A DNA stretch of 64,000 nucleotides from Nocardia jejuensis NBRC 103114 (GCF_001613145.1 NZ_BDBU01000037.1:85235-149234), one strand, 5' to 3'; positions 51,054 through 60,595 are shown, counted from the first letter of the stretch. Notes: generated by a model not told the origin, from the letters alone. Numbers and translations: made by a program.

Positions 51054-52274
51054 ATGCCGCTGATGACACCGGACGCGATCGACATCTTCGACCCCGTTCA
51101 CCTCGACGACCCGTATCCGCTGTACCGCCTGCTGCGGGAGCGGGCTCCCGTGTATCGCGTTCCCGGCACCGACTTCTACCTGGTGACGCCGTGGGATCTG
51201 GTGACCGAGGCGGTGAGTCGTCCCGCCGACTTCTCCTCCCATCTCACCGGGGTGCTGTTGCAACAGCCGAGCGGACCGCACTCGACCTTCGACCTGGACG
51301 GCGGAGGTCGAGCCGTGCATGTGCTGGCCACCGCCGATGATCCGGCTCACCTGGCGCATCGCAAACTGGTACAGCCGCTGCTGGCCAAGCGGATTCGCGA
51401 GCTGGCCACCACCGTCGGGGAGTCGGTGGACCGGCTCTGGCTGCGGGGCGTGCGCGACGATCGCATCGACTGGGCGGCCGATATGGCCGACCTGCTGCCA
51501 CTGGCCCTGGTCGCGGACATCATCGGGCTGCCGCGAGATGATGTCCCCCAGCTGCTTTCGTGGGCGTACGACAGCACCGAGATGCTGGGCGGAGTCGTGG
51601 CCGCCGATCAGTTCGGCCGCTCGGTCACCGCGGCGGCCGAGCTGGCGGGCTATCTACATACGAAATTCCAGGCGGCCCTGCGCGATCCGGGGGACGATCT
51701 GCTCGGGGTGCTGGCGCGCGCCTGCGCGTCGGACCAGCTCACCGATGACGTCGCGGTGCTGATCCTGATCCAATTGGTCGGCGCCGGTGGCGAATCCACC
51801 GCCGGGCTCATCGCCAACTCGGCCCGTCTGCTCGCCGCCGATCCCGACCTGCAGAGCGAGATCCGTCGCGAGCCCGCCCTCATCGGCCCGCTGCTGGACG
51901 AGGCGCTGCGGCTCGAATCTCCCTTCCGGGGCCATCACCGCCACGTCACCCGCGACACCACACTCGGCGAAACCCGCCTCCCCGCGGGCAGTCACGTCCT
52001 GCTGCTGTGGGGCGCGGCCAACCGCGACCCCGCGAAGTTCGACGCGCCCGACACCCTGGACCTGGACCGTCGCAGCGGCGCGAACAATCTCGCGTTCGGC
52101 CGCGGCGTGCACTTCTGCGTGGGCTCCGCGCTGGCGAAACTGGAGGCCACCGCCGCGCTCACCATCCTGCTCGAGCGCACCGACCGCATCGAACTCGTGG
52201 ACGAGGCACCCCCGAGCTGGGTCCCGAGCATCTTCGTCCGCCGCCACCGAACCCTCCCCCTGCGCATCTCCTGA
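51054..52274 (+). CDS. Cytochrome P450
   Basis: 406 residues, a soluble bacterial P450. I-helix oxygen-activating motif GAGGEST, ExxR in DEALRLES, and the heme ligand motif FGRGVHFCVG with Cys near residue 356. Needs ferredoxin and reductase, neither of which is adjacent. Start ATG 51054 has GGAGA upstream; an upstream in-frame extension to 50910 is intergenic. Substrate unknown. Confidence 0.92.
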   Translation: MPLMTPDAIDIFDPVHLDDPYPLYRLLRERAPVYRVPGTDFYLVTPWDLVTEAVSRPADFSSHLTGVLLQQPSGPHSTFDLDGGGRAVHVLATADDPAHLAHRKLVQPLLAKRIRELATTVGESVDRLWLRGVRDDRIDWAADMADLLPLALVADIIGLPRDDVPQLLSWAYDSTEMLGGVVAADQFGRSVTAAAELAGYLHTKFQAALRDPGDDLLGVLARACASDQLTDDVAVLILIQLVGAGGESTAGLIANSARLLAADPDLQSEIRREPALIGPLLDEALRLESPFRGHHRHVTRDTTLGETRLPAGSHVLLLWGAANRDPAKFDAPDTLDLDRRSGANNLAFGRGVHFCVGSALAKLEATAALTILLERTDRIELVDEAPPSWVPSIFVRRHRTLPLRIS

Positions 52275-52379
52275 CCCGAAGCTCCGCCCTGATCTCCCGC
52301 CTTCGAGTTCGCGGCGATAACGCGCAGACCTCGGACGATGTCTCCCGCGCGCCTCCGATCGGGGCGGGCCGGGCACGGC

Positions 52380-52781
52380 ATGATCGTCGGCGTGACTACC
52401 ACCACCGCTCGCCGCGTCACCCTGGCCGTCGCCGCGCTCGGCGTGTCCGGAGTGATCGCCGCGCCCGCTCCCGCCATCGCCGATCCGGCTCCGCAGAAGA
52501 TCGTGCTGGATTACTCGAAGGGCAAGTGCGCCAAGACCACACTGACCGCCCGGTCCGGCGTCCCCACCACGTTGGAGATCAACACCTCCGACAACTTCAC
52601 CGATGACGCCAAGATCGATATGCAGGGCAATCGCATAGCGCTGCCCGACACCTACGCCGCGGTGACCACGAAGGTGGATCTCGGCATCCCCGGCCCGAGC
52701 GCCATCCCGTTCACCGTTTCGGGTTCGGAATGGCCGGGCAGCGCGGGCACCGGGTGCACGGGCTGGATCCTGATCGCCTGA
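52380..52781 (+). CDS. Secreted small protein, unknown function
   Basis: About 133 residues with a signal peptide (TARRVTLAVAALGVSGVIAA, cleavage after AIA). The mature part is beta-rich with two Cys (KGKCAKTT, GTGCTGW) that could form a disulfide; it resembles a cupredoxin-like sandwich, but no copper ligand set is visible. Start ATG 52380 or GTG 52392. Followed by a large hairpin shared with the convergent thioesterase gene. Confidence 0.72.
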   Translation: MIVGVTTTTARRVTLAVAALGVSGVIAAPAPAIADPAPQKIVLDYSKGKCAKTTLTARSGVPTTLEINTSDNFTDDAKIDMQGNRIALPDTYAAVTTKVDLGIPGPSAIPFTVSGSEWPGSAGTGCTGWILIA

Positions 52782-52797
52782 GAGCCCGTCGGCATCG

Positions 52798-52832
52798 ATC
52801 GAGCCGCGCACCGGGTGGGTGCGCGGCTCGAT
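52798..52832. terminator. 15-bp hairpin between convergent genes
   Basis: ATCGAGCCGCGCACC (52798-52812) pairs with GGTGCGCGGCTCGAT (52818-52832) across a five-base loop. Confidence 0.65.
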
Positions 52833-52883
52833 GCGTGCGAGCGGCCGCCCGGATCCCGGCCGGCCGCCGCGCTCGTGGATTCT

Positions 52884-53348
52884 CTACTTACCGTGCGTGC
52901 GCAGCTGGTACAGACCCTGGGTCTCGGCCACGACCACGCCGTTGGCGTCGGTGACGACGGCCTTCAGGGTGAAATCGGCCTTGCCCTTGGCATCGGCTTC
53001 CTCGGTGATCCGCGCGATCTCCTCGTCCGAGAGCGAGGCCTCGGCGGTCACATCGGTGGTCGCCGGACGGCGGAAGAAGATCTGCAGATCCTTCACCAGC
53101 GGGAAGTACTTCGCACCGTCGAAGCTGGAGATGGCGATCGCGCCACCGAGAATCTCCGCGACGGTGAACAGCACGCCCGCGTACATGGCGCCGAAGTGGT
53201 TGCCGTTGCCCTCGACCGGCACCTTGGTGGCCGCGTAGCCGGGCCGCACCTCGGTCGCCTGGACACCCATCTTGTGCGCGATCGGAATGGTGAATTCCAG
53301 CGCGCCGTTCATGACCTCGCTCAGCGGCGGGGCGGCATCGTTCGCCAT
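52884..53348 (-). CDS. Hotdog-fold thioesterase (DUF4442/YiiD-like)
   Basis: 154 residues. The conserved stretch GNHFGAMYAGVLFTVAE and the central helix are typical of PaaI-like acyl-CoA thioesterases of the YiiD C-terminal/DUF4442 type. Probably hydrolyses acyl-CoA. ATG 53348 has GAGGAGG five bases upstream. Confidence 0.85.
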   Translation of the reverse strand: MANDAAPPLSEVMNGALEFTIPIAHKMGVQATEVRPGYAATKVPVEGNGNHFGAMYAGVLFTVAEILGGAIAISSFDGAKYFPLVKDLQIFFRRPATTDVTAEASLSDEEIARITEEADAKGKADFTLKAVVTDANGVVVAETQGLYQLRTHGK

Positions 53349-53494
53349 GCGGACCTCCTCGTCCAAACTTACTGACAGCTTGCCAACAACGTGAATCATC
53401 GTGCCCGAAGTGGCGTGAGCGCAACTCAGGGCTCCCACCCCGGGTCCTCGCACCGGCCGTGAAGCCGGACACATCTCAGCAAATCATCCGATGT

Positions 53495-53511
53495 CTTGCC
53501 TAGTATGCAAG
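53495..53511. promoter_or_regulatory. FadR/GntR-type operator CTTGC-N7-GCAAG
   Basis: CTTGC and GCAAG are separated by CTAGTAT, which itself contains the likely -10 TAGTAT (53501-53506). The site overlaps the start region of the GntR gene, consistent with autorepression. Confidence 0.55.
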
Positions 53512-53513
53512 TC

Positions 53514-54155
53514 GTGTCCAAGACGTATTCGGCCGCCGAGCGAGCCTATCGGGAGGTCAAGGAGCGCATCCTCACCGGAGCGCTGCCGGGCGGCGAGCTG
53601 ATCAGCGAGAACGAGATCGCCGCCGAGATCGGCACCTCGCGCACCCCCGTGCGCGAGGCGTTCCTGCGGCTCGAGACCGAGGGCTGGATGCGGCTGTATC
53701 CCAAGCGCGGCGCGCTGGTGGTCCCGGTGCCCTCGCACGAGGCCGAGCATGTGACGCATGCGCGCTATGTGGTGGAGACGGGTGCGGTCCGCGCCCTGAC
53801 CGAGAGCGACCGGATCGCGCTCGTTCCCCGCCTGCGCGAATCCATCGACCGGCAGCGAGCCCTGGCCGCGGCGGGCGATCTCGACGAATTCGCCGTGGTG
53901 GACGCCGATTTCCACCGCGAGTACGTGGTGGCCGCCGACAATCCGCTGCTGACCGGCTTCTACGACTCCCTCCGCGAACGGCAGCGACGGATGAACACCG
54001 TTGCGCTGCATCGCGGGGAGATCCACACCGATCGAATCATCGAGCAGCACACCGGAATCGCGGATCTGATCGAGGCCGGAGACACCGAGGGGTTCGCGAC
54101 CGCGCTGGCCCGGCACCTGATGACCGTGCACGGCGTGCGCCTGAGAGGGCTGTGA
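53514..54155 (+). CDS. GntR-family regulator with FCD-type C-terminus
   Basis: About 213 residues. Winged HTH (ERAYREVKERILTGALPGGE, ISENEIAAEIGTSRTPVREA, FLRLETEGWMRLYPKRGALV) and a helical FCD-like domain with metal/ligand residues (DADFHREYV, HTGIADLIEAG, RHLMTVHG). GTG 53514 lies seven bases after TAGTAT and lacks a Shine-Dalgarno, suggesting a leaderless mRNA; ATG 53505 in frame would overlap the -10. Coupled to the MFS gene (TGATG overlap). Confidence 0.87.
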   Translation: MSKTYSAAERAYREVKERILTGALPGGELISENEIAAEIGTSRTPVREAFLRLETEGWMRLYPKRGALVVPVPSHEAEHVTHARYVVETGAVRALTESDRIALVPRLRESIDRQRALAAAGDLDEFAVVDADFHREYVVAADNPLLTGFYDSLRERQRRMNTVALHRGEIHTDRIIEQHTGIADLIEAGDTEGFATALARHLMTVHGVRLRGL

Positions 54156-55378
54156 TGTCCACCGTCCTGTCCCCCGCCTCCCCCGCGATCGGCGCCCGCA
54201 GCACCCGGGCGTGGCTGAGCGTCTCGGCCGCCATCTTCGCGATCGCCTGGGGCGGAAACGAATTCACGCCGCTGCTGGTGATGTACAAGCGCGACGGGCT
54301 GCCCGTCACCACCGTGGATCTCCTGCTTTTCGAGTACGTGCTCGGCATCGTGCCCGCGCTGCTGATCGGCGGGCCGCTCTCGGATCGCTACGGCCGCCGC
54401 CCGCTCATGCGGCCCGCACCGTTGATCGCGGCCGCCGGATCACTGCTGCTGGCCTTCGGATCCGAGTCCGTTCCCATGCTGTCCGCCGGCCGAGTGCTGT
54501 GCGGCGTCGCACTGGGACTGGCCATGGCGGTCGGGAGCAGTTGGCTCAAGGAGCTCTCACAGCCGCCCTTCGCCGCCGAAAGCGCTTCGGGCGCGGGCGC
54601 TCGCCGTTCGGCCATGAGCCTGACGAGCGGATTCGGCGTCGGCGCGGGCGTGGCCGGCGTGCTGGCCCAATGGGGCCCGTGGCCGGACTCGCTGCCCTAC
54701 CTGATCAACGTCGCACTGTGCGCCGGAGCTGCCGCACTGCTGTTCCGGGTGCCGGAAACGACTGCCCCCCAACCGAATCCGGCCCGGCTCCGGGACGACC
54801 TCAAGGTTCCGGCGGCCGGGCTGCACCGCTTCCGGTTCGTCGTGCTGCCACTGGCGATCTGGCTGTTCACCTGCTCGGCGGTGGCCTACGCCGTCATGCC
54901 GACACTGATGATGCCCAAGGTGCAGGGTGCGCCCATCGCGTTCTCGGCGCTGATCACGGTGATCACGCTGGGCTGCGGGTTCGCCATCCAGTCCGTGGCG
55001 CGCCGGATCGACAAGCCGGGCGGCATCCGCCTCCCGGCCCTGGCGCTGTCCCTCGTGATCGGCGGAATGGCCTTGGCCGCAGCGGCTTCGGCCACCCTGA
55101 CACTCTGGCTGACCATCGCCACCGCCGTCGCGCTCGGCCTCGGCTTCGGTATCGGCATGGTGGCGGGGCTGCTCGAGATCGAGCGGATGGCGCAGCCGCG
55201 GGATCTGGCGGGACTCAACGCCGTTTACTACGCGGTGAGTTATCTCGGATTCGGCGTGCCCGCGGTGATGGCAATGCTGCACGGCGGCACCGGAATCGGC
55301 TATCCGGCCATGTTCATCGCGCTGGCGTTCGCCGCGGCGGGCTGCCTGACACTCCTCGCCCGCAACCGCCGCGGCTGA
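54155..55378 (+). CDS. MFS transporter
   Basis: About 407 residues, 12 predicted helices. MFS loop motif GGPLSDRYGRRPLM between helices 2 and 3; a second-half loop ARRIDKPGG. Cotranslated with the GntR regulator, so the regulator probably senses the transported compound. Substrate not deducible; organic acids are common for this pairing. Confidence 0.88.
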   Translation: MSTVLSPASPAIGARSTRAWLSVSAAIFAIAWGGNEFTPLLVMYKRDGLPVTTVDLLLFEYVLGIVPALLIGGPLSDRYGRRPLMRPAPLIAAAGSLLLAFGSESVPMLSAGRVLCGVALGLAMAVGSSWLKELSQPPFAAESASGAGARRSAMSLTSGFGVGAGVAGVLAQWGPWPDSLPYLINVALCAGAAALLFRVPETTAPQPNPARLRDDLKVPAAGLHRFRFVVLPLAIWLFTCSAVAYAVMPTLMMPKVQGAPIAFSALITVITLGCGFAIQSVARRIDKPGGIRLPALALSLVIGGMALAAAASATLTLWLTIATAVALGLGFGIGMVAGLLEIERMAQPRDLAGLNAVYYAVSYLGFGVPAVMAMLHGGTGIGYPAMFIALAFAAAGCLTLLARNRRG

Positions 55379-55405
55379 TCTCTCCGGAGCTGTTCGGTCA
55401 CGACC

Positions 55406-56566
55406 TCACAGCGAGCGGGAGATGATCTCCTTCATGATTTCGCTGGTGCCACCGTAGATCCGGTTCACCCGCGAACCCGTGTACATGTTCGCGATCGGGT
55501 ACTCCATCATGTAGCCGTAGCCGCCGAAAAGCTGCAGGCAGCGATCGACGACCTTGTCCGCGGTCTCGGCGGCGAACAGCTTGGCCATCGAGGCGGTCGC
55601 GGGATCGTTCTTGCCGTCGATGTACTGCCCGATGGCGAAATCGACCAGCGTCTTGATGGCCAGCGCCTCGGTCTTGCATTCGGCGAGGGTGAAGGCGTTG
55701 TGCTGGAACTTGCCGATCGGGCGGCCGAACGCCTCACGCTCACGCGAGTAGCGCAGCGCCTCGAGCACCGCGGCCTCGGCGAGGGCGGAACACAGGCTCG
55801 CGATGATCAGCCGCTCGCGGGCGAGCTGCTCCATGAGCTGATAGAAGCCCAGACCCTCCTGCTCGCCGAGCAAATTGGTGACCGGGACGCGCATATCGGT
55901 GAAGAAGAGCTCGCGGGTGTCCTGCGCGTGCTGGCCCATCTTCTCCAGCACCCGGCCGCGCTCGAAGCCGGGCAGGTTCTCGGTCTCGGCCACGATCAGC
56001 GAGACGCCCGCCGCGCCCTGACTCGGATCGGTCTTGGCGACGATGACCAGCAGATCGCAGTGGGTGGCATTGGAGATGAAGGTCTTGGACCCGTTGATCA
56101 CGTAGTGATCGCCCTCGCGGATCGCGGTGGTGCGCACCGCCTGCAGATCCGATCCGGTGCCGGGTTCGGTCATCGCGATGGCCAGGACCTTCTCACCGCT
56201 GATGATGCCCGGGAGCCAGCGCCGGCGCTGCTCCTCGTTGCCGTACTTGTAGATGTAGTGCGACACGATCGGCGAGTGCACGGAGAAGCCGAAGCCGTTG
56301 TCGTGCGCGTAGACCAGCTCCTCCTGCACGATCGCCTGCATGCCGTAGTCCCCGGCCGCCCCGCCGAACTCCTCGGGCAGGTCCAGGCCGAGCAGGCCGG
56401 CGTCGCCGGCCTTGTTCCAGAATTCGCGATCCACCATGTGCTGCTTGCTCCAGCGCTCACGGTTGGGGGCGATCTCCTTGCGGAATAACTCGGCGGCGTG
56501 CTTGCGCAGTTCGCGGTGCTCGTCGGTTTCCCAGGTCGGGCGGTAGTCAGGGAAAAGTTCGGACAT
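55406..56566 (-). CDS. Acyl-CoA dehydrogenase
   Basis: 386 residues. FAD/acyl-CoA motifs in order: HDNGFGFSVHSPIV, AIAMTEPGTGSDLQAVRTTA, FISNATHCDLLVIVAKTD, GRPIGKFQHNAFTLAECKT, LQLFGGYGYMMEYPIANMYT and RIYGGTSEIMKEII. It catalyses alpha,beta-desaturation of an acyl-CoA in beta-oxidation, passing electrons to ETF. Close to long-chain type (LCAD). Divergent from an LLM oxidoreductase; a long inverted repeat lies between. Confidence 0.95.
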   Translation of the reverse strand: MSELFPDYRPTWETDEHRELRKHAAELFRKEIAPNRERWSKQHMVDREFWNKAGDAGLLGLDLPEEFGGAAGDYGMQAIVQEELVYAHDNGFGFSVHSPIVSHYIYKYGNEEQRRRWLPGIISGEKVLAIAMTEPGTGSDLQAVRTTAIREGDHYVINGSKTFISNATHCDLLVIVAKTDPSQGAAGVSLIVAETENLPGFERGRVLEKMGQHAQDTRELFFTDMRVPVTNLLGEQEGLGFYQLMEQLARERLIIASLCSALAEAAVLEALRYSREREAFGRPIGKFQHNAFTLAECKTEALAIKTLVDFAIGQYIDGKNDPATASMAKLFAAETADKVVDRCLQLFGGYGYMMEYPIANMYTGSRVNRIYGGTSEIMKEIISRSL

Positions 56567-56631
56567 CGTTGTTCGCTTTCTTCGGCTGCCGGGGCGCTCG
56601 GGACAATACGTCTGTAAAGCCCACAGGTCAA

Positions 56632-56665
56632 CGATAGTGCGAACTACTCCGCATGACCACTATCG
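56632..56665. promoter_or_regulatory. Inverted repeat CGATAGTG-N18-CACTATCG
   Basis: Eight-base perfect arms at 56632-56639 and 56658-56665 in the divergent promoter between the acyl-CoA dehydrogenase and the LLM gene. Spacing would suit two bound dimers or a looped site. Confidence 0.5.
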
Positions 56666-56858
56666 AGGTCGGAGGCACCGTGTGACCCGCACCGCGGCCC
56701 GCGGCGCGCACAACGGGGCCGGGCTCGCCCGGCCACGAGCCAGGGTTAGGCGCGCCCGGCGCGCAATGGTTGCCGACCCTCGGGCGAGCGGGAACAGTGG
56801 AGCCGCGGCGCGGCGGATCACCCGCGGCCGTCACATCCACAGACGGAGGAGAACACTC

Positions 56859-57851
56859 GTGCGTTTCGGCATCTTCATCCCGCAGGGCTGGCGACTCGAC
56901 CTGGTCGACATCGATCCGGCGGCGCAGTGGGGCGTGATGCGGGACCTCGCGCAGCGCGCCGACGCCGGCGACGCGTGGGAGTCGATCTGGGTGTACGACC
57001 ACTTCCACACCGTGCCGGTGCCGACCGAGGAGGCCACCCACGAGGCATGGTCGCTGATGTCGGCGTTCGCGGCGAGCACCTCGCGGGTGCGACTGGGCCA
57101 GATGTGCACCGCCATCAGCTACCGCAATCCCGCGTACCTGGCCAAGGTCGCGGCCACCGTCGACCTGATCTCCGGCGGCCGCCTCGAAATGGGTATCGGC
57201 GCGGGATGGTACGAGCACGAATGGCGCGCCTACGGCTACGGATTCCCGCCCGCGGGCGAGCGCCTGGCGCGCCTCGACGAGGGCGTGCAGATCTTCAAGC
57301 AGGCCTGGACCACCGGCAAGGCCACCCTGAACGGCAAGCACTACCAGGTCGACGAGGCCATCGTGCGCCCACTTCCGTTGCAGGAGGGCGGCATTCCGCT
57401 CTGGATCGCGGGCGGCGGGGAAAAGGTCACCCTCAAGATCGCGGCGAAGTACGCGCAGTACACCAACTTCTCGGGTGAACCCGACGAGTTCGCCCGCAAG
57501 TCCGAGCTGCTGCGCGGTCACTGCGCCACGGTCGGCACCGATTTCGACGCCATCACCCGCAGCTCCAACTTCAATACCGTCGTCGGCTCGACCGAGGCCG
57601 AGGTCCAGGATCGGCTCGCGGCGCTGGAGTCGCGCCTGACCCCGCATCTGGGAGCCGAGCACGCCGCGCAGCACGTGAAGGATCTCTTCCGGAGTTCACC
57701 CGCCGTCGGCACACCGGAGCAGATCGTCGAAAACCTGAGCCGGGTCCGCGATCTGGGCCTGTCCTACGCCATCCACAACTTCCCGGAGACGGCGTACGAC
57801 ACCTCCGGCGTCGAGCTGTTCGAGCGCGAGGTCATCCCGGCGCTGCGCTGA
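56859..57851 (+). CDS. F420-dependent LLM-class oxidoreductase
   Basis: 330 residues. Start RFGIFIPQGWRLDLVDIDPA is typical of the F420-linked LLM subgroup (TIGR03560-like). SIWVYDHFHTVPVPTEEATH, RVRLGQMCTAISYRNPAYLA, GGRLEMGIGAGWYEHEWRAY and IPLWIAGGGEKVTLKIAAKY follow. Likely a coenzyme-F420 reductase/dehydrogenase; substrate unknown. Start GTG 56859 has GGAGGAG upstream. A perfect terminator follows. Confidence 0.92.
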   Translation: MRFGIFIPQGWRLDLVDIDPAAQWGVMRDLAQRADAGDAWESIWVYDHFHTVPVPTEEATHEAWSLMSAFAASTSRVRLGQMCTAISYRNPAYLAKVAATVDLISGGRLEMGIGAGWYEHEWRAYGYGFPPAGERLARLDEGVQIFKQAWTTGKATLNGKHYQVDEAIVRPLPLQEGGIPLWIAGGGEKVTLKIAAKYAQYTNFSGEPDEFARKSELLRGHCATVGTDFDAITRSSNFNTVVGSTEAEVQDRLAALESRLTPHLGAEHAAQHVKDLFRSSPAVGTPEQIVENLSRVRDLGLSYAIHNFPETAYDTSGVELFEREVIPALR

Positions 57852-57870
57852 TCGCTGTACTCGGGAAACA

Positions 57871-57904
57871 CGAGAGCCGGTCGCACGCATGCGACCGGCT
57901 CTCG
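57871..57904 (+). terminator. 15-bp perfect hairpin after LLM gene
   Basis: CGAGAGCCGGTCGCA (57871-57885), loop CGCA, TGCGACCGGCTCTCG (57890-57904). No clear T-tract. Confidence 0.7.
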
Positions 57905-57996
57905 CGGTAGGTGAGAGGTCCGCGCGAACCGCCAGCAGTTCCGACCAACCGGCCGACGCACCGACCAGCTCCGAACCCCGACTCACAGACGGCACG

Positions 57997-59313
57997 TCAG
58001 CGCGGAACAGTCACCGGATCCGCGCAGCTGGCCGGGGCGTCGATCAGTGAGCACAGCTTGGGTTCGCGGGTCGGCCGGTAGTCCGCGGGAACGCCGCCCG
58101 CGCGGGTGATGTCGGTGTACGCCGGGACCGCGTCGGTCGGCCGCCGGGTGAGCGCGGGATCGGTCAGCACGTCGACGGTGTAGAGCCCGAATCGCGGTGT
58201 GTAGGAACCCCACTCGTAGTTGTCGGTGAGGCTCCAGTAGTTGTAGCCCATCACGTTCATGCCGTCGGCCTTCGCGCGCTGGATCCAGTAGACCGTGTCT
58301 CGCAGATCATCGGCGCGGGTGTAGCCGTCCGGGCGCGGCCTGCCGTTCTCGGTGGGCATGCCGTTCTCGACGATGTACAGCGGCACGCCGGGGTAGTTCC
58401 GCGAATAGTGCTGCAGCGCATAGTAGATGCCCTCCGCCTGCAGCGGGTTGTTCCACGTGTCCTCGCTGAGGAACGCGCCCGGCTGATCGGCGGACATGCC
58501 GTAGTAGTAGTCGATGCCGATGTAATCGAGCCTGCCCGCCATCTTGTCCAGCAGCGGCTTGTTCGCGAGGTCGTCCCCGGCGGGTACATAGGCGACATTG
58601 CTGGTCACCATCGCGCCCGGCTGCACCCGATGGATGTAGTCGTAGATGTCGTTGTGCGCCTGCGCGATCCGATCGTGCATGACCGGCGCGGAGGCCACCG
58701 GCAGATTCCCGGTGCGCATCTCGTTGGCGATGTAGAACAGCGGCTCGTTGAAGGTGACCCACAGCGGATCCGCGCTCGCGAACCGGTCCACCACGGTGCG
58801 GGCATTTGCCAGCCAGTCCTGCACCATCTCCGGGTTGTTCCAGCCGCCCCGGTCCGCCTCCCAGCCGGGGTAGACCCAGTGGTCGATGGTCAGCATCGGC
58901 CGCATGCCCGCGGCGGTGATCGCGCCGATGACCTGGTCGTAGAAGCGCAGCCCGGCCTCGTCCCAGACTCCGGGCGCGGGCTGGATCCGCGCCCATTCGA
59001 TGCCGATGCGGTAGACCTTCACGCCCAGTCGCTTCGCCAACTGGATGTCCGAGACGTAGCGGGAGTAGAAGTCCACCGAATCCCGATAGGCGTCACGGGT
59101 TTTCCCGGAGGCGGCGTATCGGCTCCAGTTGCTGTCCGGCGCATGGCCTTCGGACTGGAAGCCCGAAGCCGCGACACCCCACAGGAAGTCGGGGCCGAGC
59201 CCGGCGACGCGCGCGGGCGGTTCCGGCCGGGCGGCGGCGCTGCCGGCTCCCTGGGTGAGTGCGGCGGTGGCGGCGAGAACGACCATGGCGAGACTGCGAG
59301 CACGAAGACGCAT
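57997..59313 (-). CDS. Secreted glycoside hydrolase family 1 beta-glycosidase
   Basis: 438 residues. Signal peptide (RARSLAMVVLAATAALTQG). GH1 markers: FLWGVAASGFQSEGHAPDS, acid/base VTFNEPLFY, nucleophile YIVENGMP, and GYNYWSLTDNYEW near the C-terminus. Hydrolyses beta-glucosides or related sugars outside the cell. ATG 59313 has GAAGGA ten bases upstream. It is not in a sugar-uptake operon. Confidence 0.93.
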   Translation of the reverse strand: MRLRARSLAMVVLAATAALTQGAGSAAARPEPPARVAGLGPDFLWGVAASGFQSEGHAPDSNWSRYAASGKTRDAYRDSVDFYSRYVSDIQLAKRLGVKVYRIGIEWARIQPAPGVWDEAGLRFYDQVIGAITAAGMRPMLTIDHWVYPGWEADRGGWNNPEMVQDWLANARTVVDRFASADPLWVTFNEPLFYIANEMRTGNLPVASAPVMHDRIAQAHNDIYDYIHRVQPGAMVTSNVAYVPAGDDLANKPLLDKMAGRLDYIGIDYYYGMSADQPGAFLSEDTWNNPLQAEGIYYALQHYSRNYPGVPLYIVENGMPTENGRPRPDGYTRADDLRDTVYWIQRAKADGMNVMGYNYWSLTDNYEWGSYTPRFGLYTVDVLTDPALTRRPTDAVPAYTDITRAGGVPADYRPTREPKLCSLIDAPASCADPVTVPR

Positions 59314-59557
59314 CGCGGAGTGTTCCTTCGCTGTCGGATGTCGGGCGGCGCCCGTCGAGTGACGACCTGCGTCCAAAACCGTACATCCCCCCGGGCATCG
59401 ATCCGGTGACGCAGACGACCGCGTCCGTCGCACCGACGGCCTGAAATCGCGCCCGCCGATCGATCCGAGCATCGATACGATCACGCATCGGACCCGGTGC
59501 CGGGACGCGCTGACCGCTAACTCATAACAAGCCGCTATCGAACGATGCGGATCGGGC

Positions 59558-60595
59558 ATGGCGGGCGATACACCCGGTATGCGAACCCTCACGGACTTCG
59601 ATCCCGTGGCCCACGCCCACTCGGTCCTCGGCCGCCGGTACCGGCTGGAGGACTACTACGAGGTCGGCCGGGAGAAGGTCCGCGAATACGCGGGCGCGGT
59701 CCAGGATTCGCATCCGGTGCACCGGGACGACAAGGCGGCCACCGATTTCGGCTATCCGGGCCTGGCCGCGTCACCGACCTTCAGCTGCCTGCTGGGCGGG
59801 GTCGCACGGCGGGCCCTGAGCGGCATTCTCACCGGCTACGACCTGACCGCCACCGTGCACACCGATCAGGTGCTGCGGTTCCACCGCCCGATCGTGGTGG
59901 GCGACCGGCTCACCTGCAACCTGTCGCTGCGCTCGTTCCGCCGAGCCTTCGGCGGCGATCTGATGGTGATCGAGAACCTGATCACCGATCAGCACGGCGA
60001 GGCCGTGGTCACCTCGCACACCAGCCTGATCGCCCGCTCGGAACCGACGGTGGCCGAGGCCGGGGCGGCCGAACTACTGCGGGGGATCGTGCGGGAGTTC
60101 GCCGATTCCGAGGTGCGGCTGCGAGAGCTCGAGGACTGGGAGCCCGCCTATCCCGCACCGCGCAACGTCCGTTCCCGGCCACTGTCCTCGGTAGCCGTCG
60201 ATGACGAACTGCCTTCCCGCACAGTGATTTCCACGCTCGGGGATCTGGTGCACTACGCCGGCGTCGCGGACGATCCGAACCCGATCCACTGGCACGCGGG
60301 CGCGGCCGCGATGTTCGGCCTGGGACGCGGCGTCATCGCGCACGGCGTGCTGACCATGGCGTACGGGGCGGGCTTCGTCACCTCGTGGCTCGGTGATCCC
60401 GGAGCGCTGAGGCAGTACAGCGTGCGCATGACCCGCCCGGTCGTACTGACCGCCGAGCGTCCCGCCGAGATCGAGTTCACGGGCCGGATCACATCGGTCG
60501 ATCCGGCCGACGGCACCGCGACCGTGGCCCTCACCGCCCGGCACGAAGGACACAAGATCTTCGGCCGGGCCACCGCCCTCGTACGATTGTCCTGA
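59558..60595 (+). CDS. Fused HadA/HadB-type (3R)-hydroxyacyl dehydratase
   Basis: About 345 residues with two hotdog/MaoC-like halves. The N-terminal half (HadA-like) has GREKVREYAGAVQDSHPVH and GYPGLAASPTFSCLL. The C-terminal half (HadB-like) has LVHYAGVADDPNPIHWHAGA and RGVIAHGVLTMAYGAGFVTS, carrying the catalytic Asp/His dyad. In FAS-II such proteins dehydrate 3-hydroxyacyl-ACP during mycolate elongation. The usual had genes sit by rpmG/nusG; this copy is alone, so it may serve another pathway. Start ATG 59558 or 59579. Confidence 0.87.
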   Translation: MAGDTPGMRTLTDFDPVAHAHSVLGRRYRLEDYYEVGREKVREYAGAVQDSHPVHRDDKAATDFGYPGLAASPTFSCLLGGVARRALSGILTGYDLTATVHTDQVLRFHRPIVVGDRLTCNLSLRSFRRAFGGDLMVIENLITDQHGEAVVTSHTSLIARSEPTVAEAGAAELLRGIVREFADSEVRLRELEDWEPAYPAPRNVRSRPLSSVAVDDELPSRTVISTLGDLVHYAGVADDPNPIHWHAGAAAMFGLGRGVIAHGVLTMAYGAGFVTSWLGDPGALRQYSVRMTRPVVLTAERPAEIEFTGRITSVDPADGTATVALTARHEGHKIFGRATALVRLS

